This document shows positions 24,221 to 35,109 of a stretch of DNA of 64,000 nt, piece by piece; within the stretch, counting starts at the first letter, position 1; each line of letters begins with the position of its first letter. The position numbers and the translations under genes were made by a program. The stretch spans positions 186,001-250,000 of the forward strand of contig SNVD02013667.1 in the NCBI GenBank assembly GCA_013180625.2, given 5' to 3'. The notes beneath the pieces were generated by a model, which saw only the letters and a list, made by a program, of their open reading frames with translations, was not told the origin of the DNA and did no database searches. The DNA comes from Boswellia sacra. Taxonomy: Eukaryota > Streptophyta > Magnoliopsida > Sapindales > Burseraceae.

Positions 24221-26960
24221 GCAAGAGAACGGTAGTTATTTGTATGCCGGTGGGACGGGGAAGCCATTGATAATTCGTAGATGTGCTACTTATAACGAGT
24301 TGGTTGACTGTATTAGTACTAAAATGGGTTGGGATCTTCGTAAGAAAAGAATGAGTTTAGAGGTTCAATTTTCTTGTAAGGGTGTTCTTCCAATGCCGAT
24401 TCGTATTGAGACTGACGACGATGTTTCTTTTTTCATACAACATTGTTTGGAGGACCAACAATCATATACACCGTTAGTTGTTAAAGTTGAAGATAGGGAG
24501 AAGCAAAGACAGAGGTCAGGGTCAGGATCCGATGCAATCCGTAGGCGAGAAGGATGTTCTCATCCCTCATTCTTTCGTTCAGCAAGTGGGAGCAACCAAT
24601 TAAGTGAGTCTACTCCTGTTTGTGGACAACCAGAATTGAATGACGATGTTGGCGTTGAATTTGAGCAGTGTTTAGGGCATGCGGGGCATGAGTCATTTGG
24701 GGTAGGGGTGTTATTTCAAAATGAAGAAGGAGTGCCTCCATCGATGCCATCGAGATTGGTACGTCATCTTGACAGCATTAGAGAGTTTGAGAGTGTAGGT
24801 AATATTGATGATGTTAATGATGACGATGGTGGGAATGAATATTGCGAAGATACTGACGATGGTGGTGATGATGTTCGTGTGCATGTTGACGATGACAATA
24901 ATGATTACACGGATATTGAGAATGATGTTGAGGGATTGGATGATTTTGTTGTTGATGGGCACAATGTAGCCGGTTCACATTTCGATAATGAGGGAGAACG
25001 GGAGATCTTGAATGATGTGAACCAGGATGAGCCGTTTACCGTGCCTTATCCAATTCACTCCACACCTACCGTGCCTCCTCCAATTCACTCCACACCTACT
25101 TGTCCAGTATATGGCCATCAGGAAGATCCGATGTCGAATAATAACAGCTCTCAGGCTAACACATTCAGGTGGATGCCGCCTATCGTCCATCCACCCTCCA
25201 CAGATGGCGATGATGCCTCATCATTTGTAGTTGACGAGATTGAGGTTGGGGTTGGACAGATGTTTAACAGCAAAACGGAGCTTCGAGAGAAGTTAGCGAT
25301 GTTGGCATTAAGACGAAACTTTCAATTCAAGGTGAGGAACTCCAACGCCACAAGGTTTGAGGTTGTATGTCGTGCTGAATCTTGTAAATGGCGTTTACGT
25401 GCCATAAAGGTGGCCGATTCACATTTCTTCCAAGTGAAAACGTATAAGAACCACCACACGTGCTCCGGAGCCGGACTTCACCCAGTTCACAAACAGGCAA
25501 CTGCACATGTCATTGGCAAACATATTAAGAGCAAATTCGTTGAGGCATCGAGAATATATCGTCCAAAGGATATTATGTCCGATGTTCAGGAGTCATTGGG
25601 TGTTAACATCACGTACAATAAGGCATGGAGGGCAAAGGAGGTAGCTTTGCAAGAACTTCACGGATCTCATGATGAATCATTCACACTACTCCCTCAGTAC
25701 ATGTACATGATTGAGAAAGCAAACCCGGGGACCAAAACGTCGTTAGAAACTGATGAGGATAACCATTTCAGATACTTTTTCATGAGTATGGGGGCCTCGA
25801 TTGCTGGATTTGCATCGTCAATTAGGCCAGTTATTGCAGTTGATGGTTCCTTTTTAAAAGGGAAATATAGGGGTACAATGTTTTTGGCTTCTTGTATGGA
25901 TGGTAATAAACAAATATACCCCTTGGCATTTGGAATTGGGCATTCTGAAAATGATGACTCCTGGAACTGGTTCATGAGACAGTTGCGTGATCATATTGTA
26001 CAAAATATCCAAGATCTTGTCTTCATTTCTGACCGTCATCGTAGTATTGAACGTGCTGTGGTTGCAGTTTTTCCTAATGCACTGCATGGATTGTGCACTC
26101 ATCATCTCAAGGGTAACTTGAAGGCAACGTTCAAGGACAAGACTTTGTTGGAATTGTACTACCGCGCTGCAAGGACATATCATTGTGCTGATTTCAACTA
26201 TCATATGCGACAAATTGAATCGCATATGCCAGCAGCAGCAATTTATCTTCGAGAGATCGGAGTCGAGAAATGGGCACGTTCACAGTTTCATGGTCGGCGG
26301 TATAACATAATGACAACAAATATAGCTGAGTCGATGAACAGCTGTTTGCGACACCATCGATTCCTCCCGGTGACGTTGTTAGCTGATTATTTTCGGGCCA
26401 ACTTGCAGAAATGGTTCTATGAGCGTCGACAGCTCTTTGCTAACTCAGAATCACATCTTTCACCCTGGGCAAACAAGTTGATAGAGGAGCGTTTAAAAGA
26501 AGGAGATCGTATGAGGGTTAGTGGTATATCTCTTACTATGTATGAGGTTAGAGGCAACGACCGTGTTTGCATAGTTGACATGCACGCGCGTACATGCACG
26601 TGCCGTGTGTTTGATCTTGACCAGCTTCCGTGTGCACATGTATTAGCGGTATGCAAACGTATGAATCTCCTTACATGCCATGATTACTGTGCCCATTGGT
26701 ATACCACCGAAACATTGTTACATGCATATGCTCTCCCAGTAGTTCCTGTTGGAGTTAGTGAGGATTGGGTGGTTCCTGAGGAGGTTCGCAGTAGAGTGGT
26801 TCTCCCGCCAGTGATGAGGAGACCAGCCGGTCGTCCTCGGAGGAATCGAATCCCTTCTGTCGGTGAGTCTAGCTCCTCTCGATCTTGCGGGCGTTGTGGA
26901 AGTTCCGGGCACAATCGTCAAACATACCGAAACCCAGTTCCGCTGCATGACAGGGGATGA
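24165..26960 (+). CDS. MULE transposase (MuDR family), 931 aa
   Basis: A single uninterrupted frame from ATG 24165 to a tga at 26958-26960. In order it holds an N-terminal region resembling the PB1-like start of MuDR proteins, an acidic low-complexity stretch (about residues 212-262), a MuDR DNA-binding domain (about 360-430, ending NHHTCSGAG), and the MULE DDE core with Asp in AVDGSF (about 559) and Asp in ISDRHRS (about 623). The CTHHLKGNL motif follows, then a SWIM zinc finger (CTC...PCAH, about 811-824) and a C-terminal CCHC-like knuckle (CGRCGSSGHNRQTYRN) in which the last Cys is Tyr. It should bind the TIRs and catalyse cut-and-paste transposition in the nucleus. The start codon lies inside the TIR, so the promoter is probably terminal. 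Confidence 0.93.
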   Translation: MQEIETLRILIAYNGSWIVQENGSYLYAGGTGKPLIIRRCATYNELVDCISTKMGWDLRKKRMSLEVQFSCKGVLPMPIRIETDDDVSFFIQHCLEDQQSYTPLVVKVEDREKQRQRSGSGSDAIRRREGCSHPSFFRSASGSNQLSESTPVCGQPELNDDVGVEFEQCLGHAGHESFGVGVLFQNEEGVPPSMPSRLVRHLDSIREFESVGNIDDVNDDDGGNEYCEDTDDGGDDVRVHVDDDNNDYTDIENDVEGLDDFVVDGHNVAGSHFDNEGEREILNDVNQDEPFTVPYPIHSTPTVPPPIHSTPTCPVYGHQEDPMSNNNSSQANTFRWMPPIVHPPSTDGDDASSFVVDEIEVGVGQMFNSKTELREKLAMLALRRNFQFKVRNSNATRFEVVCRAESCKWRLRAIKVADSHFFQVKTYKNHHTCSGAGLHPVHKQATAHVIGKHIKSKFVEASRIYRPKDIMSDVQESLGVNITYNKAWRAKEVALQELHGSHDESFTLLPQYMYMIEKANPGTKTSLETDEDNHFRYFFMSMGASIAGFASSIRPVIAVDGSFLKGKYRGTMFLASCMDGNKQIYPLAFGIGHSENDDSWNWFMRQLRDHIVQNIQDLVFISDRHRSIERAVVAVFPNALHGLCTHHLKGNLKATFKDKTLLELYYRAARTYHCADFNYHMRQIESHMPAAAIYLREIGVEKWARSQFHGRRYNIMTTNIAESMNSCLRHHRFLPVTLLADYFRANLQKWFYERRQLFANSESHLSPWANKLIEERLKEGDRMRVSGISLTMYEVRGNDRVCIVDMHARTCTCRVFDLDQLPCAHVLAVCKRMNLLTCHDYCAHWYTTETLLHAYALPVVPVGVSEDWVVPEEVRSRVVLPPVMRRPAGRPRRNRIPSVGESSSSRSCGRCGSSGHNRQTYRNPVPLHDRG

Positions 26961-28300
26961 TGTATACCAAATGTGTAAACCAAATGTCAATGTTTGCAAC
27001 ATTGTCTCTCTCTTTTTTTTTTTTTAACAAATCCTAAGCTTTTGAAAATAATATATTTTGGGTGTTGGATTTTGGCACTGTAAAGCAGTATTATTGTATT
27101 AAACACATCTTTATGGGCGTTGTTGTTAAACAAAATAATCTTACCTGACGCCCAACCAAAAAATAATTTGGTATCTGATTCGAAATCTCTAAGAAACAAG
27201 TGTTCTGTCCAATCGCTCGACGACACTCGACGGTAGAAACTCGACGCTCGACTTAATTAGCGGAACAGAAAATGAAAATGAAAAAAACGAATGTTCGGCC
27301 TAAACGCTCGACGCAACTCGAAGGTATAACTCGACGCTCGATCTACACGACACACAGCCCCTCGAAGCTCGATCATATTGAACACGAACACGCGAAGCTC
27401 GATCAACACGTCACACGAACACTCGAAGCCCGACCAACACGTCACACGAACACTCGAAGCGCGACCACCACGTCACACGAACACTCGAAGCGCGATCAAC
27501 CGGTCAGACAAACACTCGAAGCGCGGTTCACTTCGTCACACCAACACTCGAAGCTCGACTAAACCTGTCACACGACCACTCGACGCTCGAGCTCACGGCA
27601 CACGAAGACTCGAACCTCGACTCTCGACCTCCGGAGGGTCTATAATGTAATTTGTCTCGTCTCGACCCTCGACCCGCGACTCGCGATGACTGACACGTGG
27701 GGAGCTCGAACTTTGGGGTTTAAAAAGTTCTAGTTCAACCGTCACTTCCCGCTTCACTGCCATTTACTCCTACAAACCGTTTCAACTCTCCAAACTCACA
27801 GTTACGCACAGACAACGGTTGGGACGCAAACAGACGCGCAGCGACAATCATCTCAAATCCCGGCGACCACAGCACCGATCGGCATTCAGGTACGGCGTTT
27901 ATTTACCGGCCATGCATGTTGTTTTCACTAGTTCAGTGGATTTAGGGCTGTTTAATAATGTTTAGGCCGTTTATGTTTGTATATTTGATTTGAAAATGTA
28001 TTGTATGTGGTTGGTTTCGGCTGTCGTTGCCGGAAATTTACAAAGGAGTTATGTTGTGGTTGTGACACACTCGACACTCGGCAAATGAGTTTTGTCGAGT
28101 GTTATCGAGATATGTCTAGTGTTGTCGAGACATGTCGAGTGTAGTCGTGTTATGTCGAGTCTTGTCGAGTTTGTCAGGTTTCGTCGAGCTTTATCGAGCG
28201 TTTAGGCAGAATGCATGCTTTGTGGCTGTTTTTGGCTGTTTTTATGCCTTTTTGTTTCATATTGAACTATAATGGACTTCTTTTTGCCAATTTGAAGCAA
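26961..28300. other. Region between the two MULE genes with TIR-like fossils
   Basis: 27195-27260 (aagtgttctgtccaatcgctcgacgacactcgac) closely matches the inner part of the right TIR at 35237. 28060-28215 (gtcgagcgtttaggcagaatgc) matches the inner part of the left TIR near 24060-24090. Between them are a 33-bp repeat array and about 400 bp of unique DNA that probably holds the promoter of the protease gene. Confidence 0.6.
27255..27640 (+). repeat. CpG-rich tandem array, about 33-bp unit
   Basis: Units of the form ctcgaagcgcgaccaacacg followed by tcacacgaaca repeat from about 27390 to 27560, with more diverged copies on both sides. The open frames across it are a by-product of the repeat and are not called as genes. 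Confidence 0.8.
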
Positions 28301-31300
28301 ATGGCTGGTGAATTTGGACTGTCCTTCACGCTTAAGACACCGGATACGGAACACTACCAGGCCATGGTCACAAACATGGCAGGTTGGGACTGTATACAAT
28401 GGATCCGGGCGAGCTTCAGTGCGAGGCAGAAGGAGATGTTTCGTGCAACATGTTTCGGATTTCTCCTAGACATCCGTCGGCTCTCCTTTCCGTCTCAGTT
28501 GGCGCACCACGTGCTTCAGTGGGAGGTTAACACCGTGGGGTACGACCGGGAGATGTGGTTCCTTGTTGAAGGTAAAAAATTGGTTTTCATGTACAATGTT
28601 GTTACAAAGTCATAGTTTTGCACGTATGATATTTTTAGTTATTTAACTGTAACATCGTTGTCATCTTATGTAATTTTTTTCCTTATTTGCAGGACGACTC
28701 ATTCGTTTTTCTGCGCACGAGTTCGGTTTGATAACCGGCTTACGATTTGCTTCCACGGTGCCACCAATACCGACGATGTTGCATCCGTGCCGATTGTTGG
28801 ATACATACTTCGATGGCATGGACTTGGATCTCATCGCTTTGTATGAAAATCTTAAGAATATGAATGTGTCTCGTATGCCAGACGAGGATGTCGTGAAGCT
28901 AGGCGTGTACTACGTGCTTGAGCGTTTCTTCATGGCCCGGGATAGACGCCGACACGTGTCTAGGACATGGTTGAATTTTGTGGACAGACTGGATGAATTT
29001 AATACGTATCCATGGGGTTCGTTGTCCTACGAAAAGACATTGGGCTCGATGAAGAGGGCTTTGGTTGGGAGGTTAGAAAATTACAAGAGGCGAGCCCAAG
29101 CGAAGACGAGGCAGGTGGAGCGCTATAACTTGGAGGGGTGCCCGTACGCCTTTCAGGTACGTTCTGCTATCCATGAGTGTGACCGTGTTGATTTCTGTTT
29201 GATGTAATTTTAGTCCATGTCACTAACTAACCTGTTCGATGTAATTAAGGTTTGGTTGTACGAGGCCGTGCCTTACTTTGGCACACATTTTGGTACAGTG
29301 CCACAGGAATGCGCGGCGAGGATACCACGGTTGTTGAAGTGGGAGACAGTTAAGACCCCGTCCCAGAACGCTACCTACACTGATATACTGAGGGTTAGGA
29401 GGCGGGTTAGTACGAATCCTGTGTTACATCGAATTGTCTTGTTTTTTGTTCAACCAAAAACTGATAACAGTTTCGCGTGATCTGATTATATGTTGACGCA
29501 GGCTAGGCCGCTCGTCGTTTTAGAGCCGTCCGTTGTGGAGCAGCAAACGGAGTGGTATGCACGCCTCAATGAAGTAGTTGGCATCCGTAGAGGTGCACAT
29601 GTGGCTTGGGCAACAGCTACGGATGCTCCTTTACTGGCGGCGGAGAGCATTGAGCCACTTCCTGCTGAGGCGGCTGCAGCTCCACCTCCGGAGGGACCAG
29701 CAGCTCCACCTCCGGAGGGACCAGCAGCTCCACCTCCGGAGGGTCCAGCAGCTCCACCTCCGGAGGGCCCATTAGGTCCACATCCAGAGGGTCCAGCAGG
29801 ACCACCCCCTGAGGGACCGGGACCAGCAGCTCCACCTCTCCACCTCCGGGGTCCGCCAGCTCCACCTCCGGAGGGTCCATCAGCACCACCTCCGGAGGGT
29901 CTGCCAGCTCCACCTCCTGAGGGACCGGGACCAGCAGCTCCACCTCCGGAGGGTCCATCAGCACCACCTCCGGAGGGTCCGCCAGCTCCACCTCCGGAGG
30001 GTCCATCAGCACCACCTCCGGAGGGTCTGCCAGCTCCACCTCCTGAGGGACCGTCAGCTCCACCTCCTGAGCTCTCATCCGCTTCACCTCCTGCTGGCAT
30101 CAGTTCCCCTGTTGACCCGGATGTGGTTGCAGCAACAGACACGGACAGTCCTGACATGGACGTAGGGCCTGGCAGTCCACCGCTGGAGCCTTTAAGTCCA
30201 CTGCCAGAGCCGTTCCATAGTTCCGGAGCTCCAGGAGCATCGACGACGGCGTCGGGTCGGCAGGTAAGAAATGCCAGTCGGCATTAATATTCTTGTGCGT
30301 ATACATTTGCTGCTCTGTTGGTTAATGAAGACCCTTGTTACAATTCTCATGCAGGTGCCGCCGGTCCATGACGACTTCCAGAGCACAGTTTTGCGTGAAC
30401 TTGCTCTGTTACGGGCGGAGAACAGGGAAATGCGTGAGGAGATAGCTCGTCTCCGCGAGGCCGTTCTGGACCTCGGTGCGAACTTCGGAAACGATGACAC
30501 GGTACTTTCCAATATTTACATACTGGATTTTGACCTGTTCCACACACGCTTAAGCTGATGGTTATGTTTGTCTGATTTCAGGATTCAGATGCTGATTCCG
30601 ACGGAGGTCCGGGTGATGACGGTGATGGTCCGCCGCCCGCGATTCCTGATTCCGTTAACCGGAATGTTCCTGCAGCCGATGCTCCTCCGGCAGCCTTAGT
30701 TTCACGCAGGGGTCGCCGCCTCCTACCAGCAAAGCATAAGCGGAGCCCCTTTGTCAGTCCACCAGGTAGGAAGAGGCCGAGGGTTCAGCAGCAGGAGGAA
30801 GCCACTGACCAGCAGCAGCCACAGCCCTCGGAGGAAGCCGCAGACCAGCAGCAGCCACAGTCAGAGGCCCCTTTACAATCCGAGGCGCCTATTGCTCAGT
30901 CGGAAGACAATCGATCTCAGTGGCCATCAGCAGATGTAGGAACTGGTCTCATTTTGTGCCCTCCGGTTCCACTTTTCGACCCACGTGCCCTGATAGCAGA
31001 AGTTGACATGAAGGGATTCCACGCGTGGCTGGCGGACGACACCAGAACAGATCGCGCTGAGTTGGCAGTCTTCAGCGCAGATCGTAAGTTCTTCACGACG
31101 CTGATCAGCCCATCAGAATGGCTTGAAGCTGAGGTACTTTCATATCATCTCTGGCTGTCGAATATTGCTATATACAATTGGATTCCTTATTGATAGCAAT
31201 TGTTGTTTTCAGCACATAGACAGCTACTTGTGGGTTCTACGGTGCAGAGCTCGCGCCATGACCAGACCTGGTGTACAGAGGTCTGCTTTCCTCGACACCA

Positions 31301-32208
31301 CTTTTTGGGTACGTAAATCGTAGACATCTTACATTAACAATTTGTCACTTGAAATTTATGATTCCTTCAATGCGCTAACTGAACTCATGAACTTGCAGTT
31401 GAAATTGAAGTCGTTGTGGGCGCTATACTCGGAAAGATTGGACGACATTACCTGGGCAAATGAGGAGGACATGGTCCAGTATATCCTAGGACAGGTGCCC
31501 CTCGCTGGAACACCATGGGTCGACGTTGACAGGGTGAGAACATTTATATTCACTGAATTAGCATGTGCCATCTTATTTAAAATGTTGTGATTCATTTCCA
31601 TTTCCGTGTTGTCAATTCGTTTTCAGCTCTATCTCCCAGTTCACCTCACCGATGATCATTGGGTGGCAGCAGAGGTGCATTTGAATCGCCGTCAGATTTC
31701 CATATACGACTCATCTATTGGGCATACTTCTACGGACATAGTCATGCAGACAGTCCGGTGCCTCGCTGAGCTACTACCCCGTATGGTGTCAATGGAGGTT
31801 TACGGTATTCCTGACTATCCCACAACCCCATTTGACATTATGCGAATCGAGGACGTGGAGCAGGTGCCACAGCAGGAGCCTGGGGGAGGGGCATGCGGCG
31901 TGTACTGTTTGAAGTACATCGAGTTCCTAGCGGGGGGCGTTCCACTGACCGAGATTAAGGCATTCCAGGACGACGAATGCCGGGAGAGAATGGCATTACA
32001 TCTTTGGCTCAGCCGCGAAAACCCACAAGAGGCGGCCCCGCCCATCCTGGTGCCCTACGACATCAAGGCGCTGTTGCCTCAACCGGTAGTGCCTGCTGAT
32101 GTTGCAGCTGCTGATGTTGCAGGCACTACCGCGACTGGACATGATGTGTCAGGAGATGTTATGACCACTATTGCCCATGACGACGTTGATTCAGCGAAGG
32201 TCAAGTAG
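28301..32208 (+). CDS. DUF1985 / Ulp1-like C48 cysteine protease carried by the MULE, nine exons
   Basis: Exons by GT-AG sites and frame: 28301-28571, 28693-29156, 29250-29405, 29502-30263, 30355-30501, 30582-31133, 31213-31308, 31399-31533, 31627-32208. They join in frame as 1,054 residues. Exons 1-3 form a DUF1985-type domain (FSAHEFGLITGL). Exon 4 has an APPPEGP repeat tract (about residues 357-490). Exon 5 is a short leucine-rich coiled coil. Exon 6 has a basic, NLS-like patch (GRKRPR). Exons 7-9 hold the C48 fold with His872 (DDHW), Asp889 (IYDS), Gln943/944 and Cys951 (GGGACGVYC), so the triad is intact. Known Ulp1 proteases remove SUMO; activity on SUMO is not shown for these transposon versions. 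An upstream in-frame ATG at 28211 would add 30 hydrophobic residues. Confidence 0.85.
29680..30090 (+). repeat. Pro-rich minisatellite in exon 4 of the protease gene
   Basis: About twenty imperfect 15-24 bp units (cagctccacctccggagggt) encode PAPPPEGP-type repeats. The unit is in phase with the reading frame throughout. The high G+C contrasts with the rest of the window. Confidence 0.9.
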
Positions 32209-32711
32209 CAGCCGAGCACGTTGGGACCATGAGATCACCTATTTTTTTTGTATATATTATGTTTAGTTAAACAAAATTGTTTTTTTTTTGTTTTTGGACA
32301 CTAACACATTATTGTATAGTACATGTTTTTTATAGTAGCACATGGTTACGATGTATAGTTGTACGAAAACTTGTAAATACACAATATTCTATAGTGACAT
32401 TATTTAATGGACTAATCACACATACCTCCCCTGGGCTTTAGCTTAATTTCATTCATAAACACTGTTTACCATTTTCCATTATACGATACCCCTTACTTTT
32501 TTGAAATTAATCATCGAAACCCCTTCCGTCAGTTTTGCCGTTAATTGTATGAAAATAAATGTAATGAATAAGGGAAAAAAAGTAAACCCATCTAATTAGT
32601 TCTGCTGGCCAGTCTCACGGGAGCTGCTCACAGAACCCAAGTGCTCTTCGCTGCCTCCCCTGCACTGCGCACGCTGATAGCAAGAGTTCAGTTGAGTTGA
32701 GTTGATGCAAA

Positions 32712-34920
32712 ATGAAGTTTAACATAGCAAACCCAACCACTGGTTGCCACAACAAGCTTGAGATAGATGACGATCAGAAGCCCGAGTCTTTTTAGATAGG
32801 AGGAGCTCCCAAGAATTTAGTACAGATGCTCTGGGGTCTACAATTCATGGATATGTTTTTAAGATCATGGGAGGCTGCGACAAGCAAGGATTCCCAATGG
32901 AACTGGGAGTTCTGACTCCTGGTCGTGTTCATCTTTTGCTTCAAAGAGGAACCTGTTGACCCAGGTATGGCAACCCAAGAGGGGGGGTGATTTGGGTTTT
33001 TATTTATTAAAATGGATTTGTAAAACTTTTCTTGAATAACCAAAATTAGTTTACTCTATCTTTATTAGTTTACTCTTTCTTTAGGAATAAAGGTGAAGAA
33101 TATGAAATTAGAAGTTATGAAAGATGCAAAGAGAATAACAATAACGAACAATCACAAGTGCAAGTAAATATAAAGAGATAGCGATAGAGAGAGTGCAAAC
33201 TCAATTTACGTGGTTCGGCAAACCTTGCCTACGTCCACGGGCTCCTAGCTCCAAGCTAGGCTTTCCACTGAGTTGTAAAAATCTTTACAACTTGCTTGAT
33301 GAACAACAACACCAAGACTTTTTCTTCAACTCTTGACAACACTACACCAAGAGTTCTTCTTGATGAACAACCTCACCGAGGTAACTTTCTTCAACTCTTC
33401 ATAACACCACACCAAGAGTTCTCTCAAGGATAACTTTTATCCTTTACAAGGAGATCTCACTCTCACCACAGTACAAGAACGAATAAAAAAACAGCAGCCA
33501 CAAAAGCACAACTCTATTCAAAGAGTAGATAAAGAATATAAAAGTTCTGTAGACTTGATATTTCTCTTGTTTTTTGCTTGCTAGATGCCTCTCTTGCTCT
33601 GTTTGAATCCATGGGAGAAGGGCTCCTTTTATAGGCAATTTGATTGAACTTAATCAAGTTAAGACACCAACTCCAAATTTTCTGCCCACCATAAAAAACG
33701 TAATCTTGTCTGCCACTTTTTTCAATGTTCTGTTTGAAATTTGAAAATCTGCAACAACCAAGTCATTTGGATATTTGTAGCTCAAGATATGGCCAAAACA
33801 CCATTCGGCGCTCATGTGAATTGATTTTTCTTCCATATGTCAGTCCACCGATTTGCATGTGTATTATGTCGGCCTTCCGTTTCAAATTTGAATTTCTTCA
33901 AAGAATATGAAATGTGATCCATTGAATCATCTTTCCAATGCCACAAGAATCAAGTCATTTGGATATCTCTAGCTCAAGATATGGATAACAAATCATTCGG
34001 TACTCATATGAGTTGATTTTTCTTCTCTGTGTCAGTCCACCAAATTGCATGTCAATTATGTCGGCCTTCCATTTTAAATTTGAATTTCTTCTAAACATAT
34101 AAAATGTGCCCCATTAAGTCCTTTTTTCAATGCCACAATAATCAAGTCATTTTTATATTTCTATCTCAAGATATGTCCAAAAGAGTATTCGGTGCTCATG
34201 TCAGTTGCTTCCGTTTGTCTTTCAAATTGCATAATAATTTGGACAACCTTACACTTGAAATTTGAATTTCTTTAAAACGTATGAAATGTTATAAATTGAG
34301 TAAACTTTCCAAAGGGTCAAGAATCACTTCATTTGGACATCTGTAGAAAAATATATGACCAATTGATTGAACATTGCTCATGTGACGCATTCCTTGAATC
34401 AAACCTTGTTCTTCAACTTTTGTGCCTTTAACATGTAGTATTCTCCTTTGGCTTCAACACTACTTTTGTGCCTTAACATGTAGTATTCTCCTTTGGCTTC
34501 AACACTTCATTTTAATAAGCCCCATCTTGATTTTGCAATTATTTCAATAATCTTATTCTTGCGCATAAATATAATCTCAATGAATCAATGTGTATTGTTA
34601 TCATCAAAATTATCATGTAGCCTTAGGGCTAACAATCTCCCCTTGCTTCAGAGGTTATGGAAGGCACAATGGAGAGCGAACGAGGAAATCTGTTCGTGGA
34701 TGCATTGTTAATCAAGATCTGTCTGTATTGAACTTGGTTATAGTTAAGAAGGATAAGAACGATCTACCTGGGTTGACAGACAGTGGAAACCCAACGATGA
34801 GCGGTCCAAAAAGGGTATCCCAAATTAGGAAGCTTTTTAGCCTCTCAAAGGAGGATGATGTTCGGAAGTATGTGAACACCTACCACACAACATTCACAAC
34901 AATATCTGGCAAGAAAGTTA
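32712..34920 (+). pseudogene. RPS6: Captured ribosomal protein S6 (RPS6), interrupted
   Basis: From ATG 32712 the frame begins MKFNIANPTTG and ...KLEIDDDQK, the N-terminus of eukaryotic RPS6 (a 40S subunit protein). It continues through [14 protein letters not shown] to LLLQRGT at 32953. After the LTR it resumes at 34641 with [12 protein letters not shown] and runs to SGKKV at about 34919. That covers roughly residues 1-178 of about 249. There is a stop after the first 26 or so residues and frame slips follow. The coding parts are contiguous with no intron remains, so the source was probably a spliced retrocopy. About 115 bp of likely 5' UTR precede the ATG. It cannot make a functional S6. 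Confidence 0.9.
32954..34634 (-). repeat. Solo LTR (about 1.68 kb) inserted in the RPS6 capture
   Basis: Starts TGTTGACCC and ends GGGCTAACA on the plus strand. On the minus strand it starts TGTTAGCCCTAAGG, a familiar start for large plant Copia LTRs. A minus-strand TATA box (CCTATAAAAGGAG) lies at 33624-33636, and a leader-like tacgtggttcggc block at about 33207-33222. No gag or pol is present. RPS6 coding resumes within seven bases of the right end. A clean 5-bp target duplication is not visible. Confidence 0.7.
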
Positions 34921-35109
34921 GGGGTACCGTATGATGTCACTTAACGGCAAAACTGACAGAAGGGGTGCCCATGATGAATTTCGAAAAAGTCAGGGCTACC
35001 GTATGATGAAATGTAACAAACAGTGTTTCCGAATGAAATTAAGTCAAAACCTTTGGGGGGGGGGGTGTCTTTGTGATAGTACATACATGTTTCTCGTGTT
35101 TTCTGGTCC

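Larger units (their letters stand above)
32415..35077. mobile_element. Nested TIR element carrying captured RPS6, split by a solo LTR
   Basis: Inverted repeats of about 150 bp lie at 32415-32560 and 34920-35077. They share gcttaatttcattc against its inverse gaatgaaattaagtc, and ccgtcagttttgccgtta against taacggcaaaactgacaga. Between them are RPS6 sequence and a 1.68-kb LTR. Without the LTR the element is about 1 kb, the size of a gene-capturing (Pack-type) element. I found no clean target duplication, so the superfamily is open, though MULE-like is plausible. It inserted into the larger MULE just inside its right TIR. Confidence 0.8.

Noticed and set aside
27255..27640. Possible CRISPR or satellite array of 33-bp units
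   Set aside because: There are no distinct spacers. The motif matches the MULE subterminal repeats, so it is part of the element.
29486..30157. 223-codon Gly/Ser-rich frame on the minus strand
   Set aside because: It is the antisense of the PAPPPEGP repeat exon. The in-phase repeat makes several frames open at once, and splice sites and C48 similarity support the plus strand.
32408..35085. A 9-bp target duplication for the nested RPS6 element
   Set aside because: I tried several alignments of the ends (atcaca..., cacata...) and none gave matching flanks, so the superfamily is left open.
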